DNA of 10,591 bases from Stramenopiles sp. TOSAG23-6 (Eukaryota > Sar), in the NCBI GenBank assembly GCA_900128565.1, contig LT636303.1:1-10591 (forward strand), in the 5' to 3' direction. Both the position numbers and the translations under genes were made by a program. Below are positions 5,525 to 10,591 of the stretch, piece after piece (positions within the stretch are counted from its first letter, which is position 1; each line of letters begins with the position of its first letter). The notes beneath the pieces are model-generated. The model was given only the letters and a program-made list of their open reading frames with translations, was not told the origin of the DNA and ran no database searches.

Positions 5525-7636
5525 ATGGTGAATATACGCATAATGTATGGAATATCGTCTTTTTCCAGACGTGGTTTATCTACAAATCACAATCGTTCTT
5601 CTTTATCATCTCTAGTTGATGTATTTTCTCAACTTAAACAGAAACTTTCAGCTCCTAAAGGTTCAGCAAACAATACAACAAAACACATTCGATCTGAACC
5701 AAATGTCACATCAACAGTACTAGAAAACAAAATGAATACAACAAAAGATACATCAAATACTAAAAATTCTATAATTTCTTCATTATATGAAACACGTATG
5801 TTTAAATATGTCTCTGAATATGTCGATAAACGTGCGAATTTAGTATTTGATCGCGCGGAAAAAGCGACCTCTCAAGCAGTTGCTAGTGGATTATCTGCCC
5901 GAGAAACTGCCGGTCATGCTGCGTCAGCGGCTGCGGATTTTTCGCTTGATAAAGATCCTAAAAATGTAGCGTTTGCTGCTGCATGTGCTCGTGCTGCTGC
6001 TGTAAGTGCAATGACTTCTCTTGGTCATGATAAGGATAGTATTGATACGCAAACTGTTGTAGATGCTGCTGGTGAATGGGTTGAACAAGGGAATCGTGGA
6101 GTTTCACCCATTCTTTGTCCAAATAATACACTTTCTTCAGATCAAATGATAATGTCAGTTCCAGAAATAGCTTATTTAGATGCACAGGAGGAACGATTAC
6201 AAAGTAGAAGTCATAATTTTGAAACAGAACAATCAATATTAAATAGTAATGAATCATCACAAATATCAAAATTAAATAGTAATGATTGGACGGCACCAGA
6301 ACTTACTAAAGACGAAATATTAAATGCAAAATTAAGTAATAGCGAATGGACAGCTGTCGTATCAAAAGATGGTGCTCGGTCATATAAAGTACATGGAGGA
6401 ATTGAGAATAAGGAAACTCAACGTTTTGTAGATCGAATACGAATTCAAGTAAGTGGTGGCTTTGGTGGTAGTGGATGTAATGCTTTTTTGAAATTTCATC
6501 AACCTGGAAAAAAAAGACCTGATGGTGGTAATGGTGGTAAAGGAGGGAATGTGATCATTAAAGCCACAGAATCTTTGAAAATGTTGTCCCTTCCAAAGAG
6601 ACATTTTAAAGGAAAACCTGGAGCGCATGGTAAAGGTGCAAAACGTCATGGTAAAGCAGGAAAAGATATTATTGTACATGTTCCTGTAGGTACTGTTATA
6701 AGTGAAGTTGATATTGAATATGAAGATATTTCGTGGGATGAAAACACAGAAGAATGGCTTGGTGGAGATGAAAAGGAAATTCTTCGAGTTGTCGCTGATC
6801 TTAGTGAACCTGGTGCTGAATATTTAGCTGCAAAAGGAGGACATGGAGGGATGGGTAATGGTCGTTTCGCTGGAAGACAACATTTATTATCGGCCCAACA
6901 AAAACGTCAATTATATGGTTCAAATTCAAGCACTGATGTTCATCATGTCCAAGGTGAAGCTCCTGAACATTCTTTCCTCTCACTGGAAATGAAATCAATT
7001 GCAGATGTTGGTTTAGTTGGCTTTCCTAACGCAGGCAAGTCAACATTAATTCGTGCTATATCGCGCGCAATGCCAAAAGTAGCAGCGTATAAATTTACTA
7101 CTTTAACACCTCATATTGGTATCATTAATTTTGCTGATGGATTTACAATCTCAGTCGCTGATCTACCAGGTTTAATTGAAGGTGCTCATGATAATAAAGG
7201 TCTTGGGCATGAATTTCTAAGACATATTGAACGAACTAAAGTTTTACTATATGTTGTTGATGCTGCAGGTTCAGAGATGAGAAGTCCATCTGATGATCTT
7301 TCAGCTTTACAGTTAGAATTAGAAAAATATTCACCCTCATTAGCTAAAAAAAAAGCAATGGTCGTCGCAAATAAATTAGATATCGATCCGTCTGTGTTTA
7401 GTACTGACAGTGATGAAAACACAATGAATAATGAGAACTGGGAAAATATTTGGAAAGATCATCTTGATACGGATAAACGAGCACGTGTGTTACGTGATTG
7501 TACTTCTCTCCCAGTCATTCCAATTAGTGCATCTGAAAAAACAGGAGTTAGAAAACTTAGTCTAATGCTTAGAGCACTTGTTACTGCATCGTCGACATCG
7601 AATAATAATTACACAAATAATGTGGTGAAGCAGTAA
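5525..7636 (+). CDS. Obg-family GTPase (MTG2/GTPBP5/ObgH-like), probably organellar
   Basis: A 703-residue P-loop GTPase of the Obg family, whose members bind the large ribosomal subunit and act in its assembly. The glycine-rich Obg fold covers about 302-485 (VSGGFGGSGCNAF, PDGGNGGKGG, KGGHGGMGNGRF). The G domain follows: G1 GFPNAGKS at 499-506, switch I FTTLTP at 524-529, G3 DLPGLIEGA at 546-554, G4 NKLD at 616-619, G5 SAS at 668-670. All catalytic motifs look intact. The N-terminus (ISSFSRRGLSTNHNRSS) has Arg and Ser but no acids, typical of a mitochondrial presequence; a plastid location cannot be excluded. Between it and the Obg fold lie about 270 extra residues with an Ala-rich, probably helical segment at 109-185, unusual for Obg. 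No bacterial C-terminal OCT domain is seen. An in-frame ATG at codon 7 is an alternative start. Confidence 0.95.
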   Translation: MVNIRIMYGISSFSRRGLSTNHNRSSLSSLVDVFSQLKQKLSAPKGSANNTTKHIRSEPNVTSTVLENKMNTTKDTSNTKNSIISSLYETRMFKYVSEYVDKRANLVFDRAEKATSQAVASGLSARETAGHAASAAADFSLDKDPKNVAFAAACARAAAVSAMTSLGHDKDSIDTQTVVDAAGEWVEQGNRGVSPILCPNNTLSSDQMIMSVPEIAYLDAQEERLQSRSHNFETEQSILNSNESSQISKLNSNDWTAPELTKDEILNAKLSNSEWTAVVSKDGARSYKVHGGIENKETQRFVDRIRIQVSGGFGGSGCNAFLKFHQPGKKRPDGGNGGKGGNVIIKATESLKMLSLPKRHFKGKPGAHGKGAKRHGKAGKDIIVHVPVGTVISEVDIEYEDISWDENTEEWLGGDEKEILRVVADLSEPGAEYLAAKGGHGGMGNGRFAGRQHLLSAQQKRQLYGSNSSTDVHHVQGEAPEHSFLSLEMKSIADVGLVGFPNAGKSTLIRAISRAMPKVAAYKFTTLTPHIGIINFADGFTISVADLPGLIEGAHDNKGLGHEFLRHIERTKVLLYVVDAAGSEMRSPSDDLSALQLELEKYSPSLAKKKAMVVANKLDIDPSVFSTDSDENTMNNENWENIWKDHLDTDKRARVLRDCTSLPVIPISASEKTGVRKLSLMLRALVTASSTSNNNYTNNVVKQ

Positions 7637-7700
7637 ATATAATATAATATAATATAATAAAAATGTAAAACACAAATAATGTGGTGAATGAAGCAGTAAA
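7612..7700. repeat. Tandem duplication of the Obg gene 3' end
   Basis: The last codons and stop of the GTPase gene (CACAAATAATGTGGTGAAGC and on to AGTAAA, 7612-7637) recur at 7671-7700 with a 4-base insertion (GGTGAATGAAGCAG). A third fragment, CACAAATTATAATATAATAA, starts at 7702. The copies are separated by TAATA-type simple sequence. Confidence 0.85.
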
Positions 7701-7769
7701 ACACAAATTATAATATAATAAAAACAAAAACAAAAAAGAAGAATTTGATTTTTTTTTAATTGGAAAAAT
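7637..7769. other. Convergent 3' spacer, Obg gene to channel gene
   Basis: The 133 bases between the two stops are built of ATAAT simple repeats and the duplicated 3' end of the GTPase gene. AATAAA at 7656-7661 could be a poly(A) signal. No further gene is seen. Confidence 0.5.
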
Positions 7770-10525
7770 TTACTCCTTCTTTACATTGTCAGAAGGAGGG
7801 GGTGACTGAAGCGTCGGTGGAGGTGAATATCTATGTTGTATTGCATTTTTGTTTCCTTTGCTTTGGTGTTCAGTAGCCACATGACTAGTACTATTACTTT
7901 CATCTCTGGCCACCTTTGCATATTCTCCTACAGTATTTACATTTGTAACAATTTTCTTCTTTATAATATTTGGTTGATTTTTATCCCCCTTAGTTTCTTG
8001 AATGTTGACATCATTATCAACGTCTTCTTCTTCGGCTTCTTCTTCCATTTTGGTTGACATTCCCATTTCTTTATACGCTGCTTTTCTTTGCTTTCGAGAT
8101 GGAGATGCCATTGGACCTGCAAAGAACATTCGATGACCGTGTCCTCCATCTTTCATTCCGGTATAACGACCCATAGGAGTTGCACCAATAGTTGTAGGTG
8201 TATCTAACATGAATCCACCTATCGCTCTGGGTGTTTCTCCACTAAAGTCGCGATAATACATAGATCTTACAGAACCAAATGAATCACGCTTTTGAATACC
8301 ACTATAAGGTGTATTTGGAAAAGAAATACCTCCATAACCAAAACTATTACTTCGTTGAGGAAAGGGAGCTGTATTTCTCCTTTGTCTCGGTCGTCGAAGT
8401 TTTCTTTCAGCTCTTCGAGCTACTGCTCCACTTTCCGCTGTCACACCTTCGTCTTTACCTTCAAAATTGGAAGCACTCGGCATACTAAAACTTCGAGGTA
8501 ACTTTCTTTGGTTTCCCGCAACAAAAGGTGACTGGTCAAATGGCTGAAACCCATATCCAGTAGTTTTGAGTACCCGAGGCGATGCAGATATTTTTAATTT
8601 ATTGATAAGATGATCCGGGTTAATTCCAGACAAGTCAAAGTCAGATCCATAACCAGATCCATATGCAACAGACGGTGGAGTGTGACTCAGTACACTCTCT
8701 CTAGGACTATTGCGCTGAATATTGCTAAATGTAGAAGATAAAACATTGTGGTAACTATTTCCATATACCGTGCGCCGAAGTGTACTTGACATACTCTCAG
8801 CAATTGGTTGCTGTAAACCTGAGAAATTAAGTAAATCAGCTGCTTTCTTTGCATGGCGGCGAGATACTGATTTTCTAATTTGTTCATTTATCTTAAAGCT
8901 ATCGTCATATGTATCATCATTTTCTTCTTCCTTTCCACCGAGATGTATATCATTCAATTTATTACTAAAGAGTGATCGATTTTCAGCTAAATTCTTCCAC
9001 ATATTTTTACTTTTTTGTTGTTTATGACGTCGAAATCGCCGATAGCTTAGTTCTGTCATGAATGTTTCCCGACCACGTTTGACTTTAAATGCAAGATAGA
9101 ACATGTACAAAATGTACAGTGAACAAATACAAAAGCAAGCAGATATGTCAAAAGACGAAACATCTCCAAATGATTGTTTAAACCTCCATGCTATTATACT
9201 CTCCATATACAATGCTCCAATGTTGAGAAATCCCGCCATTATCATTTCATCAAATATCGTCAAAAAGGGAAGCTTTGGTAAACTATCATTGACAACGTAG
9301 AGAAATGCAAGTGATGAAAGTAAAAATGCACCAAGACAATCAAATCGATTCGTTGATTCTAAATCAAATACTGCAGTCGTCCAAGACATTGCAAGTATCA
9401 GGTTAAATATTACCATACATTTTTTTACATACCACTCACTACGCCTTCGAACCGGCAGAGATACTTCAAAACCTTGAACTCGAATGGCTAATCCATTCGC
9501 TACCTCAGATGCTCTTGATGGCTGAGGCTTTATACTTGATTGTCTTTTCATTTGTGGAACTATTTGATTTAGTTTCCACTTTTGTTTTTTCTTCTTTATC
9601 GTTTTATCGTTATTTGCCAGACTATATACTTCATACTTTGTTTCCCCACTATCTTCAAACATTCTCCAATCATCAAATGATGATGTATTCAAGTCGTCAT
9701 TTGTTTCTATAGCACCATCAATAAAAATATTGTCCGTTTCGTTGGTAACTACATCACCCGAGCGTATACCACAAGCAAACTCAAATGTACTCGTTTGTTC
9801 AACATCAAAATTCCACTCCAACATTTGTCGAGATACTCTTGACTCTAGTGCATCACTTAAACTATCCTCCATAAATTGTGAGGGTCGTAAATGTGTAATA
9901 ATTTTATTTATATCTAATGCTTCAGATATCCTAGCTCCATCAGCCGCTAGCGAAGGTGTTCCAAGACCGCTACCACATACAATAGTAAGAAAATGGCAAT
10001 CAAAAGGGAAAATTTTAAGATTGAATTCATTTGCTATTGTACCTGAGTATGTGATTCGTTGTTGTAAATGACCAGTTGAATAATCAAAAGTGACTGTGTT
10101 ATCTTCTACAAATAATTTGTCTCGGTTAATTATGTCAAAATCAGGTCTCCATGCAAAGCGACGGGCTTGAATCCTATCTATTTGAAGTGCTAATGCATCA
10201 TTTCTACTCCTCGCGGTATCATCTCTCCTATTATCTATTTGATTTGTAATGTCTTCAGGTCTACTTGTATCTGGAGGTGTTGTTGATTGCGCAGATAACA
10301 CAGAGAGACGAGACGGAGGACGACCTAAAGAATCATTATTCATTTCCGGGGGGGTTACTGAGACTGATGAAGTTACAGATGAACGTGATGCTGAACGAGT
10401 TACATCCGTACCAGTGATAGGAGGTTTTGATAGATTAGATGGAAGACTCTCTGGAGGTGTAACTGAAACTGAGGAAATCACAGATGAGCGTGAAGCTGAA
10501 CGTGTCGTTGTTGTTGCTGTTGCAT
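7770..10525 (-). CDS. Pentameric ligand-gated (Cys-loop-type) ion channel, 5'-partial
   Basis: Numbering is from the GTG codon at 10481-10479; the open frame extends upstream without an ATG, so this is an internal or last exon. Residues 1-100 are Ser/Thr/Pro-rich. The extracellular domain resumes with WRPDFDIIN at 111-119 and the loop LKIFPFDCHFLTI at 155-167. The two canonical loop cysteines are not in register, so it is Cys-less there, as in prokaryotic channels. Strand segments lie near 222-240 and 331-345 (LAIRVQGFEV), split by about 90 polar residues. Membrane segments: M1 about 351-372, M2 382-398, M3 about 407-428, M4 about 446-466. The M2-M3 signature NDSLPKLPFLTIFD (398-411) is diagnostic. 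The M3-M4 loop is short. After M4 comes a tail of about 437 basic, Ser-rich residues (RRFRRHK at 481-487; RKLRRPRQRRN at 693-703), acidic at 813-823. Ligand and ion selectivity cannot be read from the sequence. Confidence 0.88.
10376..10502 (-). repeat. 105-bp-spaced repeat coding RSASRSSV-SSVSVTPPE
   Basis: In the channel exon, RSASRSSVISSVSVTPPE recurs 35 residues later as RSASRSSVTSSVSVTPPE. A weaker third version, SRLSVLSAQSTTPPD, follows. The copies differ by several bases, so the duplication is not very recent. Coordinates run from the equivalent point of the second copy to the 5' end of the first. Confidence 0.7.
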
Positions 10526-10591
10526 CTACTCCAGTTATGTATTTTGAAAAAATATTTCAAAAAAAATCTAAAAAAAATCGTTAGGTACAAA
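10526..10591 (-). other. Probable intron 3' end upstream of the channel exon
   Basis: Reading the minus strand, the channel frame hits a TGA at 10559-10557, so coding must begin after it. T-tracts are followed by TACATAACTGGAGTAG, which gives a branch-point-like TACATAAC and an AG acceptor ending at 10526 in phase 1. The earlier exons, which should encode the signal peptide and first extracellular strands, lie beyond the right edge. Confidence 0.5.

Noticed and set aside
5958-6998. Several minus-strand open frames inside the Obg gene
   Set aside because: Antisense shadows of a gene with complete GTPase motifs.
10481-10481. Treating the GTG at 10481 as the true start of the channel
   Set aside because: The frame stays open upstream with the same repeat sequence, no ATG is present, and an extracellular domain with its first strands missing points to upstream exons.
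7833-10584. Plus-strand frames opposite the channel gene, including a 111-residue one at the right edge
   Set aside because: All are antisense to the channel exon; the right-edge one mirrors the S/T/P repeat and has no recognisable motif.

Overview
The window looks like nuclear DNA from an AT-rich unicellular eukaryote. Genes are separated by short gaps, some carry introns with GT donors, one tRNA gene has internal A and B boxes and a T-tract terminator, and several proteins are eukaryotic in type. The mix of a 29-residue ankyrin-like array with the 'HLEVLKW...PPCPW' signature, a protist-type pentameric ligand-gated channel and a DA1-like LIM peptidase suggests a stramenopile alga, perhaps a diatom or relative. 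That placement is inference from family distribution, not proof. Four ambiguous bases (near 1055, 1958, 3396 and 3456) show this is an imperfect assembly.

Layout from left to right: (1) the 3' part of a DA1-like gene (220-1801, + strand), in three visible exons, with LIM zinc-binding modules and an HExxH peptidase domain; (2) an intronless tRNA-Ile(UAU) at 2034-2107; (3) a small lysine-rich nuclear-type protein resembling FAM133 (2247-2954, +); (4) a 399-residue ankyrin-like repeat protein (3274-4473, +), whose nine near-identical 29-residue units differ almost only at a few fixed positions; (5) an unrecognised 201-residue protein (4696-5301, -), divergent from (6) an Obg-family GTPase with a likely mitochondrial targeting region (5525-7636, +); (7) convergent with it, a Cys-loop-type ligand-gated ion channel (7770 to about 10525, -). 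The channel has long polar insertions and a tail of about 437 residues after the fourth membrane segment, and its 5' exons lie outside the window.

The genes do not form a pathway or operon. They are an ordinary mix of housekeeping genes (tRNA, Obg GTPase, FAM133-like) and lineage-variable genes (repeat protein, unknown protein, channel). I see no mobile element, CRISPR array or viral gene. The most unusual items are the repeat array with confined variability, the channel's architecture, and a DA1-like intron that has no usable AG acceptor.
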